A DNA stretch of 64,000 bases from an uncultured Treponema sp. (lineage in GTDB: Bacteria > Spirochaetota > Spirochaetia > Treponematales > Treponemataceae): positions 5,265 through 69,264 of the forward strand of contig CALFJF010000039.1 of assembly GCA_937877535.1 (NCBI GenBank). Reading direction: 5' to 3'. A program made the position numbers and the translations under genes. The notes beneath the pieces were generated by a model. It worked only from the letters and a program-made list of their open reading frames with translations, ran no database searches and was not told the origin of the DNA. Numbering within the stretch: position 1 is the stretch's first letter; every line of letters starts with the position of its first letter. This document shows positions 16,661-25,497 of the stretch, in pieces.

Positions 16661-18697
16661 TTAGTTTCCGCCCTTGCGCGTGTATGCGGCAAGCCCGCCC
16701 GCAAGCAAGATGTCGCGGCTTCGCTTTGCCAAATCGTTTACGCCTTCAATTTTGATTTCGCCGTTGCTGCCTTTAACGGTAATCTCAAACGGCGTGCCGT
16801 CTTTGAGCGATTTTGTAATATTATTCAGCGTGAGCGTGTCGCCCACGGCAATTTTGTCGTAGTCGGCGGGATTGGCAAAGGTAATCGGAATGATGTTGTA
16901 GTTAATCAGGTTTGCTTTGTGAATGCGCGCAAAACTCTTTACAATCACGGCGCGAACGCCAAGGTACATCGGACCTAACGCGGCGTGTTCGCGGCTAGAG
17001 CCTTGCCCAAAGTTTTCCGCGCCAACGACAAAGCATCCGCCAAAATCCGTTTCCTTTGCGCGCTCGTAAAAGTGCGCGTCCAGCCGTTCGTAAGTGAATT
17101 TGCTGATTTCAGGCACGTTTGAGCGGAACGGCAGCACTTTAGTGCCCGCCGGCATAATGTCATCGGTAGAAACATTGTCGCCCGCCTTTAAAAGCACGGG
17201 GAAGGTAAGGCTGTCCGCTGTTTCGCGGCAGGGCGGGCACGGCTTGATGTTCGGACCGCGCAGGATTTCCACTTGGGAAGCGTCTTTTTGGGCAAGCGGC
17301 GGAATGAGCATGCCGCTGTCGGTCGCAAAATCCTGCACTTGTTTGAGCGAAAGCCGTTTGTCGCCGCCGTTCAGCAAACTCAGGCGCACGCCCGTCGTAT
17401 AGGCGGGGTCATCGTACTGTAACGTGGTCGCGTCGGTGAACACGCCCGTAATAGCAGATGCCGCCGCCGTTTCGGGCGAAACCAAATACACATTTGCGTC
17501 TGCCGTTCCGCTTCGTCCTTTAAAGTTGCGGTTAAAGGTGCGCAGGGAAACGCCTTCGCTGTTGGGCGCAAATCCCATGCCAATGCACGGACCGCACGCG
17601 CTTTCCAAAATGCGGAAGCCCGCCGCAATCAGGTCGCCTAGAATGCCCGCCTTGTCTGCCATAAGGAGCGTGGCGCGGCTTCCGGGGGCAATGCCTGCTT
17701 CCACGCCCGGCGCAATGTGCTTTCCTTTGACGATTGCCGCCACGCTTTCCAAATCGTCCAGCGACGAGTTGGTGCATGAGCCAATCGCCACCTGCGTAAT
17801 CGGTTTTCCCGCAAGGTTTGCAATCGGCTGCACCGCGTCAGGGGAGTGCGGGCAGGCGGCAAGCGGCTGCAATTCGCTCAAATTGATTTTTATCACTTTG
17901 TCGTACACCGCGCCTTCGTCTGCTTTTTGTTCCGTCCAGTCTTCTCCGCGCCCCATGGATTCCAAAAATCGCTTGGTCGATTCGTCCGACGGAAAAATGG
18001 AAGTGGTCGCGCCCAGTTCCGCGCCCATGTTCGTTACGGTTGCCCGCTGAGGCACGGTCAAAGTCGCCACACCGTCGCCGTAATATTCGTAAATTGCGCC
18101 CACGCCGCCTTTTACGCTTTCTCTCCGCAACACTTCAAGAATGATGTCCTTTGCCGAAACGCCTTTTTTGAGTTGCCCCGTCAGTTCCACGCCAAAAATT
18201 TTGGGCATGGGCGTATGGAATGCGCCGCCACCCATCGCCACGGCAACATCAAGCCCGCCCGCACCAATGGCAATCATGCCGATGCCGCCGCCCGTGGGCG
18301 TATGGCTGTCCGAACCGAGCAAGGTTTTTCCCGGTTTCCCGAACCGCTCCAAATGCGCCTGATGACAAATGCCGTTTCCCGCGCGGCTAAAATACAAGCC
18401 GTATTTGGCGGCGACCGTCTGCAAATAGCGGTGGTCGTCCATGTTCTTGTAGTCAGTCTGCAAGGTGTTGTGGTCAATGTATGACACGCTCACTTCTGTT
18501 TTGACGCGCGGAATGCCAATCGTTTCAAACTGCAAATACGCCATCGTGCCCGTTGCGTCTTGCGTAAGCGTCTGGTCAATTTTTATCGCAATGTCCGCGC
18601 CGCGAGCAATCGGCGTTCCTTTTTTGAATTCCGTTTCTGAACACGCATCGGAAACGATGTGTTCCTGCAAAATTTTTTCGGCGAGCGTTAAAGCCAT
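16661..18697 (-). CDS. Aconitate hydratase (aconitase superfamily)
   Basis: 678 residues. The enzyme isomerises citrate to isocitrate through cis-aconitate using a [4Fe-4S] cluster. Visible signatures are GSDSHTPTGGGIG, the first cluster ligand in GSCTNSS and the other two in ACGPCIGMG, and the swivel-domain GSSREHAALGP. The size and single-chain order fit the short bacterial (Aquifex-type) aconitases rather than AcnA (about 890) or LeuC/LeuD. GGGGGA stands 6-7 nt before the ATG. The gene is much richer in G+C than both neighbours, with many GCC/GCG/CGC codons, suggesting transfer. No citrate synthase or isocitrate dehydrogenase is in the window, so a glutamate-supply role is only an inference. 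Homoaconitase is an alternative. Confidence 0.85.
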   Translation of the reverse strand: MALTLAEKILQEHIVSDACSETEFKKGTPIARGADIAIKIDQTLTQDATGTMAYLQFETIGIPRVKTEVSVSYIDHNTLQTDYKNMDDHRYLQTVAAKYGLYFSRAGNGICHQAHLERFGKPGKTLLGSDSHTPTGGGIGMIAIGAGGLDVAVAMGGGAFHTPMPKIFGVELTGQLKKGVSAKDIILEVLRRESVKGGVGAIYEYYGDGVATLTVPQRATVTNMGAELGATTSIFPSDESTKRFLESMGRGEDWTEQKADEGAVYDKVIKINLSELQPLAACPHSPDAVQPIANLAGKPITQVAIGSCTNSSLDDLESVAAIVKGKHIAPGVEAGIAPGSRATLLMADKAGILGDLIAAGFRILESACGPCIGMGFAPNSEGVSLRTFNRNFKGRSGTADANVYLVSPETAAASAITGVFTDATTLQYDDPAYTTGVRLSLLNGGDKRLSLKQVQDFATDSGMLIPPLAQKDASQVEILRGPNIKPCPPCRETADSLTFPVLLKAGDNVSTDDIMPAGTKVLPFRSNVPEISKFTYERLDAHFYERAKETDFGGCFVVGAENFGQGSSREHAALGPMYLGVRAVIVKSFARIHKANLINYNIIPITFANPADYDKIAVGDTLTLNNITKSLKDGTPFEITVKGSNGEIKIEGVNDLAKRSRDILLAGGLAAYTRKGGN

Positions 18698-18862
18698 ACT
18701 TGTTCCCCCAGAAAATGATTTGACTGTGTGATGTTCTAAAATTGAACTGTTTTGAATAGTTTTCTTTTTCGTTGAAATTATAAATAAAACGCTCTTAAAT
18801 TAGAAGTGGCGAGGGAGAAACTTCAAAAAAAAAACTCCGCGTGATATAATGTTCATCAAACT

Positions 18863-19483
18863 ATGCGCTGTCTTTTTTTTCTTTTGATTTCTGCGATTTT
18901 TCTCTTTTTTTCTTGCTCGAATCAAAATCAAGATTCGGAAATATTTGAAGAAGAAACGCTCCGAGCGGAAACTGAGCGAATGGCGAATTCTTTTGCTTGG
19001 ACTTTGGAACTTGAAAAAGGGCGGCTTACCGAAAAAAAACGCGAGGAGCATATTTCGTCTTCTGTAAAATTAAGTCCTATCTCGATTGTGTCGTCGCTTC
19101 CTCAAAAAAATATTTTTCCGTTCATTGATAATTTTGGTTCTCTTGATGTAACGGCTCTTCCAAAATCGCTCAAATCTGAAATTGCTGCTTTTTGCGCTTC
19201 TCTTTCAAAAGGCGAAAACGTTGATTCGTTTATGGCAAAAGGCTGCCTTTATTCGCTCGCGCTTTTTTACCGCGATTTTTCGGAAAAAAAATACAAAAAC
19301 GCTCCTTGGATTTTTGGAAACGTTCACTATCTTGGAACGAATTGGGAAATTCTTGTTCGATTTGGAGAAGATTTTGACGTTTTGCTTTTTTGGACAAACG
19401 AAGACGAAACGTGGAAAATCGACCAAATCAAAATCCGACCAAAACAAAAATCTGACGAAAAAACGGAGGAGGCGAAACAGTGA
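18863..19483 (+). CDS. Lipoprotein of unknown function
   Basis: 206 residues with signal MRCLFFLLISAIFLFFSCSN, the Cys being the likely lipidation site. The mature part has a charged helix (EEETLRAETERMANSFAWTLELE), then a compact domain ending in beta strands (WEILVRFGEDFDVLLFWTNEDETWKIDQIKIRP). No motif or family is recognised. Its stop codon overlaps the start of the next gene (GTGA), and the two form a translationally coupled pair. Confidence 0.6.
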   Translation: MRCLFFLLISAIFLFFSCSNQNQDSEIFEEETLRAETERMANSFAWTLELEKGRLTEKKREEHISSSVKLSPISIVSSLPQKNIFPFIDNFGSLDVTALPKSLKSEIAAFCASLSKGENVDSFMAKGCLYSLALFYRDFSEKKYKNAPWIFGNVHYLGTNWEILVRFGEDFDVLLFWTNEDETWKIDQIKIRPKQKSDEKTEEAKQ

Positions 19484-20379
19484 ACGATATAAAAACGAGC
19501 GCGAAAATCGAAAACAAAGTACAAAATGCCCATCTTTCTTCCGTTGAGCGAAGTATCGTTCTTTCGTCGCTTTCAAACGGCAGAATTCCCATTTCAATCG
19601 ATAGCGACTGCGGTCTTCCTGCGACCGTTGAGGCTGGAAAACTCACCGTTTTAGACAACGGCGTGATTCTCGTTTCTCGTCCCACGCCAGACGTTGCCGC
19701 TTTTGCGGGCGAAGTCGTTACGGTTCGTTTTGAATGGAACGGCGTTCCCGTGTTTTTTCAGTCCGAAATGAAAAAAGTCCGCGCAGGCATTGCGTTTGTG
19801 GCTCCCGCCGTTATGAGCCGAGCGTTTGTTCCTCAAAAAGAGCGAGTAAAATCGGAGGAAAAGCGAATTTCCGCGACGCTTTTTTTGGAGCGCGAGGAAG
19901 AAACGGACGGCGTTCGTTTTATGAATAAACGCGCACTTTTGTGTTCCGTTTTTGAGCATTTTTTGACGGATTTTTCTGGACTTTCCGAGGAAGAAACTGA
20001 TTTGGCGCGTTCTTTTTTGCCAAAAGGTTGGGAAAAAGACGAGGCGATTATTGCGCTTTCGCGTGCGCTTCTTTTTGATATGCAAAAAAAAGAAAATGAG
20101 CAAAGCGAGGTTTTTATTCCGTTTTTGGATAAAAATCGAGTGTGCCTTTGTTCGTTTGATTCTGAATTGCTTCCGCTTTTTGAAGGCGACGAAGTGGCTT
20201 TTGAACTCCGATTCCCGCTTCCGCACCCGCTCAAAGAAAGAAAAATCGCAATTTCAATCACCGTCGTTCGAGTTTTGGAAAAGGCGGAAAATGAAAAACC
20301 GACTGCGCTCGGTGCGCTTTGTCGCATTTCTTCTGCCAGAATGGAAGACGTGCGTTTTCTTTCGGATTATTTCAAATGA
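19480..20379 (+). CDS. PilZ/YcgR-like protein (weak match)
   Basis: 299 residues starting at GTG 19480, set by a GGAGGAGG ribosome site and a 4-nt overlap with the upstream lipoprotein gene. Residues ~22-110 read like the YcgR N-terminal barrel (GRIPISIDSDCGLPATVEAG, then FAGEVVTVRFEWNGVPVFFQ, then GIAFVAP). The C-terminal ~100 residues look like a PilZ barrel ending in the usual short helix (MEDVRFLSDYFK). The c-di-GMP-binding RxxxR and DxSxxG motifs are not evident, so it may not bind the nucleotide. A link to motility or envelope control is speculative. Confidence 0.4.
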   Translation: MNDIKTSAKIENKVQNAHLSSVERSIVLSSLSNGRIPISIDSDCGLPATVEAGKLTVLDNGVILVSRPTPDVAAFAGEVVTVRFEWNGVPVFFQSEMKKVRAGIAFVAPAVMSRAFVPQKERVKSEEKRISATLFLEREEETDGVRFMNKRALLCSVFEHFLTDFSGLSEEETDLARSFLPKGWEKDEAIIALSRALLFDMQKKENEQSEVFIPFLDKNRVCLCSFDSELLPLFEGDEVAFELRFPLPHPLKERKIAISITVVRVLEKAENEKPTALGALCRISSARMEDVRFLSDYFK

Positions 20380-20393
20380 CAAAAAAAGCGTTT

Positions 20394-21608
20394 TTACCGC
20401 CTTCCGTCGTCAAGTTTGATTTCTGCCGTTTCGTCGTTTTCTGCGCTTTCGGTGACTTCTTCAAGTTCTTCAAGATGTTGCTCTTTGTTTTTTGATTCTG
20501 AAACGCGATGCGGTTTGTGTCCAAGGAAAATCGCAATGGGTTGTAAAAACGACACATTTTCGCACACGATTTTTACTATAACCATAAGTGGGACTGCAAG
20601 TAAAAGACCGATAAATCCCCAGAGCCAGCCCCAAAGCGACAGACTCACCAAAATCACAAACGTGCTTAATCCCAAATCTTGCCCTTCGATTTTTGGTTCA
20701 ATAAATTGCCCGATTATGATGTTTGGAGCCGCCGCGCCCGCAATGACTGCAAGAACGGGGGCAGGGGAGGGGTAAAATTGCAAGAGCGCGAAAAGCGACG
20801 TAAATCCCCACGCCACAAGCGAGCCAAACGTTGGAATAAAGTTCATCACGAACGCTAAAAATGCAAAAACAACGGCAAAATCCATGCGCGCAAGGTGGCA
20901 AACAACATAAATGACAAGCCCCGTTGCAACCGAGGCGATGAATTTTATTGAAATATAATGCATCGTTTCCGTGATGACGTTTTGCATGACGCGATGAACG
21001 CGCGTGGAATATTTGTTTCCAAACGCGCTGATGATTTTTTTCTCCGTGGAATTCATTTCTGCAAGAAGAAAAATCGAAAGAATTGAAACGAGAAAAAGCG
21101 ATTTTACAAACGCGATGAACGTGCCACCCGCACCCAACGCTGCGCTTTTGAGAACGCCCTGAATGTCCAAAGCCTCGATTATATTTTCAGAAAACGACAA
21201 TTCGTCGTTAAAATTCAAAAATCCAACGAGCGGATTGTCGTGCCTTTTTGCGAGTGCTTCGGAAATCGCGCCAAAAATCGCGCGGAATTTTTCTTCGTAA
21301 TCGGGAAGCGAGCCTAAAATTGCCTTAAAACTCGCTGTGAGAATATTCCCGATTCCAAAAAAAATCCCAAAAAATAAAACGTAAACGAGCGTAATTCCAA
21401 GCCAAAACGGAATGTGCCATTTTTCTTTGAGTTTTTTGACGATTGGAAAAAATACAAGCGACAGAAGCACCGAAAGAACGACGGGTTTGAAAAACGATTG
21501 CATGATTTTCAAAAGTCCGCCGCCAACGATTATGCACAAAAAGAGCAAAAGAAAGAAAATCGCCTTTGTCCAGCGGTTTTGTGGTTTTTGTTTGCTTACG
21601 TCTGACAT
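20394..21608 (-). CDS. AI-2E family (PerM-like) permease
   Basis: 404 residues with about eight hydrophobic helices arranged as in the AI-2E/PerM family: two at the N-terminus, a soluble stretch (residues ~90-150), then a C-terminal bundle holding FIPTFGS and the conserved block EPKIEGQDLGLSTFVILVSL. Members export autoinducer-2-like molecules or exchange ions; substrate cannot be told here. The C-terminal ~45 residues are an acidic, soluble tail. GAGGC precedes the ATG. It is convergent with the PilZ-like gene (14 nt apart) and lies just downstream of serS. Confidence 0.85.
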   Translation of the reverse strand: MSDVSKQKPQNRWTKAIFFLLLFLCIIVGGGLLKIMQSFFKPVVLSVLLSLVFFPIVKKLKEKWHIPFWLGITLVYVLFFGIFFGIGNILTASFKAILGSLPDYEEKFRAIFGAISEALAKRHDNPLVGFLNFNDELSFSENIIEALDIQGVLKSAALGAGGTFIAFVKSLFLVSILSIFLLAEMNSTEKKIISAFGNKYSTRVHRVMQNVITETMHYISIKFIASVATGLVIYVVCHLARMDFAVVFAFLAFVMNFIPTFGSLVAWGFTSLFALLQFYPSPAPVLAVIAGAAAPNIIIGQFIEPKIEGQDLGLSTFVILVSLSLWGWLWGFIGLLLAVPLMVIVKIVCENVSFLQPIAIFLGHKPHRVSESKNKEQHLEELEEVTESAENDETAEIKLDDGRR

Positions 21609-21623
21609 TTTTGCCTCGTTTTT

Positions 21624-22952
21624 CTATTTTTTTGCAGGCTTATAAATAGGCGACTTCACGTCTTTCTTCGGCCCGATTCTGTCGAAGCCGCACATCGGAC
21701 GCAGCACTTCGGGAACCGTCACGCTTCCGTCCTCGTTCTGGTAGTTCTCCAAAATCGCGAGCATGGCGCGCCCCACGGCAATCGCCGTTCCGTTGAGCAT
21801 GTGGACGAACTTGTTCTTTCCGTCGTCGTCGTGGAACTTCACGTTGAGCCGCCGCGCCTGATAGTCCGTGCAGTTCGACGTTGACGTGACCTCGCCCCAG
21901 TCGCCGTCGGGGTGCTCTTCGTTCGCCCGCCCGGGCATCCACGCCTCCAAGTCCCACTTGCGGTACGCGGGCGCGCCGAGGTCGCCCGTGCAGGTGTCAA
22001 CCACATGGAACGGAATCCCCAGCCCCACGAAAATCTCCTCCTCAATCTGCCTGAGCTTCTCGTGGATTTCGTCCGACTGCTCGGGGAGGCAGTAGACGAA
22101 CATCTCCACCTTGTCGAACTGGTGCACGCGGTAGAGCCCCTTTGAGAACTGCCCCGCGCCGCCCGCCTCGCGCCTGAAGCAGTGCGAAAGCCCGCAGTAG
22201 TAGAGCGGGAGCGCGGACTTGTCCAGGATTTCGCCCGAATGGAAGCCGCCGAGCGTGATTTCGGCGGTCGCCACGAGGCACGTTCCCTCCTCCTCGATTG
22301 CGTACACGTTCGACTCGTTCCCGCGCGGGTTGAAGCCGATTCCCTTGAGGATTTCCTCCTTCGCAACATCGGGCGTGATAAACGGCGTGAAGCCGTGCTT
22401 CCTGAGGATGTTGAGCGCGTACATGATGAGCGCCTCCTCCAAGAAGACCGCCTCGTTCTTGAGGTAGTAGAATTTGGGGCCCGAGACTTTCGTTCCGCGC
22501 TCGAAGTCGATGATGTCAAGTTCCTCGCCGAGCTGAACGTGGTCGCGCGGCTTGAAGTCGAATTTCCTCGGCGTTCCGACCACCTTCACCTCAAGGTTCT
22601 CCGTGTCGAGCTTCCCGATGGGAGTCTTCGGGTGCGCCATGTTCGGAATCTGCCGCCCCGCCTCGTCGAGCCGCGCCTCCACGTCGGCAAGCGCCTTCTC
22701 CACCTCGGCGACGTCTTCCTTTATCTGCTTTCCCTCGTCGATGAACTTCTGCCGCTCCTCGCCCGAAAGCTTCTGCTTCATCGCCTTCGCGTTCTCGTTC
22801 CGCTTCTGCTGCAGGCCCTGCAGCTTCGTGGTGAGCGCGGTGCGCTCGTCGAAGAGCCGCACGACCAAATCCGCGTCGGCGTTCATGTTGCGGTTTTTGA
22901 TGTTTTCTTTCACCTCGTCGAGGTGTTCCTTTATGAATCTGTAGTCAAGCAT
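21624..22952 (-). CDS. serS: Seryl-tRNA synthetase
   Basis: 442 residues. It charges tRNA-Ser (and tRNA-Sec where present) with serine. The N-terminal coiled-coil arm is plain (residues ~30-105, KLQGLQQKRNENAKAMKQKL), then the class II core: motif 2 in CFRREAGGAGQFSKGLYRVHQF, the serine pocket block and motif 3 in NGTAIAVGRAMLAILENYQ. GGAG stands before the ATG at 22952. Codon use is nearly all G- or C-ending and the G+C content is far above that of the flanking genes, an unusual trait for an essential housekeeping gene and a sign of xenologous replacement. Confidence 0.95.
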   Translation of the reverse strand: MLDYRFIKEHLDEVKENIKNRNMNADADLVVRLFDERTALTTKLQGLQQKRNENAKAMKQKLSGEERQKFIDEGKQIKEDVAEVEKALADVEARLDEAGRQIPNMAHPKTPIGKLDTENLEVKVVGTPRKFDFKPRDHVQLGEELDIIDFERGTKVSGPKFYYLKNEAVFLEEALIMYALNILRKHGFTPFITPDVAKEEILKGIGFNPRGNESNVYAIEEEGTCLVATAEITLGGFHSGEILDKSALPLYYCGLSHCFRREAGGAGQFSKGLYRVHQFDKVEMFVYCLPEQSDEIHEKLRQIEEEIFVGLGIPFHVVDTCTGDLGAPAYRKWDLEAWMPGRANEEHPDGDWGEVTSTSNCTDYQARRLNVKFHDDDGKNKFVHMLNGTAIAVGRAMLAILENYQNEDGSVTVPEVLRPMCGFDRIGPKKDVKSPIYKPAKK

Positions 22953-22969
22953 GATTTTTACTCCATTTT

Positions 22970-23692
22970 TTATTTTAATTCGTAGATTGCGTCCACGCTT
23001 ACTGTGATAGTGCTTTTTCCTGCGGAAATGGGAGTCGGTGCGCTTTCTTCCGTTACCGTGTCCGCAAGTCCGTTGTAAGCGGCAGCTTTAAACATAACGC
23101 TTCTCCTGTTTGATTGATTTTGCTGCTCCGAGATTTTGAGGACTTTGCCAAGTTTTGCTCCGCTCGTTCCCGCAATCAACTGAGCCGCTTCTTGCGCTTG
23201 TTGAACTGCCACCGTTCGCGCTTGACGAATTGCGGTTTCCGTGTCCGTAATTCCGTATTGCAAAGAAGAAAGTTGATTTGCTCCAGAGTTTAACGCAGCG
23301 TCGATTATTCCGCTCACAGAATCTATGTCTTTTACAAAAACTTTTACTTGATTTGTAACACGGTATCCAGTTGGAATATTTTGTCCGTTATCGTAGCGCG
23401 ATTCTTGAAAAACAGAATAATTTTCTGTTGTAACGCAATCCTTTGCGATTCCTTGATTCAATATGGATTTTTGCACTTTGTCCATAATTTCTGCGTTATC
23501 GTAACTCGCCTTTGCAACGTTTTCTGCGCGTGTAATCACGGACATCGTAATCGTTGCGTTGTCCGCTTCAACCGTAACAGAGCCAGTTCCTTGAACGCTC
23601 ACCGTTCGCTTTGCAAACTCCGACTCCCTGATTGTACACGCAGAGAGAATCGAAATGAGTGCAAAAAGTGTCAAAAGTTTTGTGATTTTCAT
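22970..23692 (-). CDS. SIMPL-domain (DUF541) lipoprotein
   Basis: 240 residues from ATG 23692, where AAAGGA stands 7-8 nt upstream and a lipoprotein signal begins (MKITKLLTLFALISILSACT). The rest is a SIMPL/DUF541 domain: VSVQGTGSVTVEADNATITM, the repeated 'A...N...M..V' helix, and the terminal ITVSVDAIYELK strand. The family forms oligomeric periplasmic assemblies of uncertain function, some linked to oxidative stress. It is followed by serS 18 nt downstream, though the two differ sharply in composition. Confidence 0.8.
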   Translation of the reverse strand: MKITKLLTLFALISILSACTIRESEFAKRTVSVQGTGSVTVEADNATITMSVITRAENVAKASYDNAEIMDKVQKSILNQGIAKDCVTTENYSVFQESRYDNGQNIPTGYRVTNQVKVFVKDIDSVSGIIDAALNSGANQLSSLQYGITDTETAIRQARTVAVQQAQEAAQLIAGTSGAKLGKVLKISEQQNQSNRRSVMFKAAAYNGLADTVTEESAPTPISAGKSTITVSVDAIYELK

Positions 23693-23749
23693 CTTTTTTC
23701 CTTTCATTTTTTTCATACCTTCATGTTGAGTTTTCTAAAACAAGCGTTT

Positions 23750-25129
23750 TTAGCGTATATCGATGTAAAACCTCCGCAAAAAAATGAGCCTTTGATTTGC
23801 AGGAACCCACAAATCAGATGCAGGGTAGCCTTGCACGAGCGCGTCGTAACTTTCAATCGCCCGCCGAATATTGCGCTCTTCGCTTTTTGCTTCAAACGCT
23901 TGCCCCAAAAGAAAGAGCGCGCGGTCGGATTCGTCCATGGCTTCCAAAGCCGCTTGAGCGAGCGCAATGGCTTCTTTTAGTTTTCCTTCGTTGAACGCTT
24001 CTTGCGCTTTTTCAAAAAGAGAAGCCGTTTCCACAATCGCAGGAGCACTGTTTTTCTCAAAAACGTTTGTAAAACCGCCTTCTTCGCTTGCTGAAAGAGA
24101 ACTTCCTTCGTTTTCTGCTTCTTTTTGCGACGTTTCTTGAATTACCGTTCTAACGCCGTCGTCTTGAATCGAAGGAATTTCCGTTTTTCTTTCCGTGATT
24201 TCTGCGCTCGTTGCCGAAGGAATTTCAGGCAGCGGCGAAAGTCCTTCGGTGTTTGCGTCCACGCTTTCAACTTTTCGCGCCGCCACCGACATATCGGGTT
24301 TTGCGGGAACTTCCGCCGCATACAGCGGGGCTACAACTTCTTCTTCGCGATTTTCGCTCTCGCCTTCGATTTTTACAAGAAGATAGTCGTCGATGTATCG
24401 CCCTGTCAGAGAATCCGTTTTGTAAAAATGAAGTAGCGTTTCTCCGCATTTTTTTGAGCGCAACGAAAAATCCGTGTCCTCGCGACCAAGACTTTTTCCA
24501 AGAAACGTAAGATGCGCCGCCTCCGCGCCCGTGTCAATTTCCCCCAAAAACGCCCAGCCGCGCCCAGGATACGTTATGGAAAGACGCTGATTATTTTTCA
24601 TCGTAACGGTTCGCGACGGAACAATCTGCGCATCTTCGATTTCTGGCTCGCCCTCTTCCAAAGAATCCGCTTCCGCCAAACTGTGCGCGTTTTCGATTTC
24701 GTTTTCTTCGGCTTTTTGTTCGTTTGCAATTTCAGAAGACGCGATTTTTGGTTCGTTTTGACTTTCTTGATTTTGAATCAACGCGGGCGACTCTGCGATT
24801 TTTGGCGCACTTTCTTTTGGCTCTTCAAGAGAATCTTGCACAGACGGCTCGTTTATTTTTCCCGCATCAAAATCTCGATTCCGCGCGATTTCCGCATTTT
24901 CAGGATGTGCCTCGTCGTCAGAAACTCGTTCGGTGGCAGTAGCATTTTCGCTTTTTTGTGAGGATTCTTTTTCGCTCGAAGACCGCATCGCCGTCAGGTC
25001 AGAATCGCCCTTGATTGACGCATTCACCGCGCCGTTTGAAGCCGAAAACGCCTGCAAAACGCCCGCAAAAGTGAGCGCGAGCGCGAGCGCGTTTTTTTGC
25101 ATTTTTTTGTTGTTCAAATTGATTTTCAT
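23750..25129 (-). CDS. Exported TPR protein with long acidic linker
   Basis: 459 residues with a signal peptide (hydrophobic ALALALTFAGVLQAFSAS). Residues ~35-170 are Glu/Ser/Ala-rich and probably disordered. A beta domain follows at ~175-265 (TYPGRGWAFLGEIDTG, then FYKTDSLTGRYIDDYLLVKI), another linker, and a C-terminal TPR pair (ASLFEKAQEAFNEGKLKEA, then ALFLLGQAFEAK). The layout resembles CpoB/YbgF-type or periplasmic scaffold proteins. It overlaps the upstream gene by 4 nt (ATGA) and has GGAGG before its ATG. Function unknown. Confidence 0.65.
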   Translation of the reverse strand: MKINLNNKKMQKNALALALTFAGVLQAFSASNGAVNASIKGDSDLTAMRSSSEKESSQKSENATATERVSDDEAHPENAEIARNRDFDAGKINEPSVQDSLEEPKESAPKIAESPALIQNQESQNEPKIASSEIANEQKAEENEIENAHSLAEADSLEEGEPEIEDAQIVPSRTVTMKNNQRLSITYPGRGWAFLGEIDTGAEAAHLTFLGKSLGREDTDFSLRSKKCGETLLHFYKTDSLTGRYIDDYLLVKIEGESENREEEVVAPLYAAEVPAKPDMSVAARKVESVDANTEGLSPLPEIPSATSAEITERKTEIPSIQDDGVRTVIQETSQKEAENEGSSLSASEEGGFTNVFEKNSAPAIVETASLFEKAQEAFNEGKLKEAIALAQAALEAMDESDRALFLLGQAFEAKSEERNIRRAIESYDALVQGYPASDLWVPANQRLIFLRRFYIDIR

Positions 25130-25497
25130 GGAACCGCCTCCAAAATGTCATCTGCAATACTGTCGTTTGCCTTTTCGAGCGCGTTCATTGCCGAGTCGTC
25201 TGGAGAAGTAAAAAATTCTTGCGACTCTCCAGCATCCCATTTTTCGGGCGTGGAACGGTATTGATAATACGCACTTTCAACGTTTGGCGGGTCAGGAATA
25301 AGTACGCCCGCTTTTGCTTGAAATTCTGCTTGCTTTGACGGTCGTGTTTTTTTTGTGCTTGTCTGGGAAGCCAAAATTATCATCGCAATCAAAAACAGCA
25401 CCAAAATTCCAGCAACCGCTGCCACAACGTGCGGTTTTTCCCTTATGGAATCCAAAACGCTGCTTTTTGCGTCTTCCGCCATATCGTTAAAATCCAT
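25126..25497 (-). CDS. Single-pass membrane protein
   Basis: 123 residues: a short acidic N-terminus, one transmembrane helix (VVAAVAGILVLFLIAMIILAS, ~residues 29-49), and a soluble C-terminal part with PDPPNVESAYYQYRSTPEKW. It starts inside the last codons of smc (11-nt overlap) and ends overlapping the TPR gene, so the three are one operon. The C-terminal part would face the periplasm, where the TPR protein also is; a partnership is inferred. Confidence 0.6.
   Translation of the reverse strand: MDFNDMAEDAKSSVLDSIREKPHVVAAVAGILVLFLIAMIILASQTSTKKTRPSKQAEFQAKAGVLIPDPPNVESAYYQYRSTPEKWDAGESQEFFTSPDDSAMNALEKANDSIADDILEAVP

Noticed and set aside
22182..22985. 267-codon plus-strand frame over serS
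   Set aside because: Antisense shadow of serS caused by its high G+C content.
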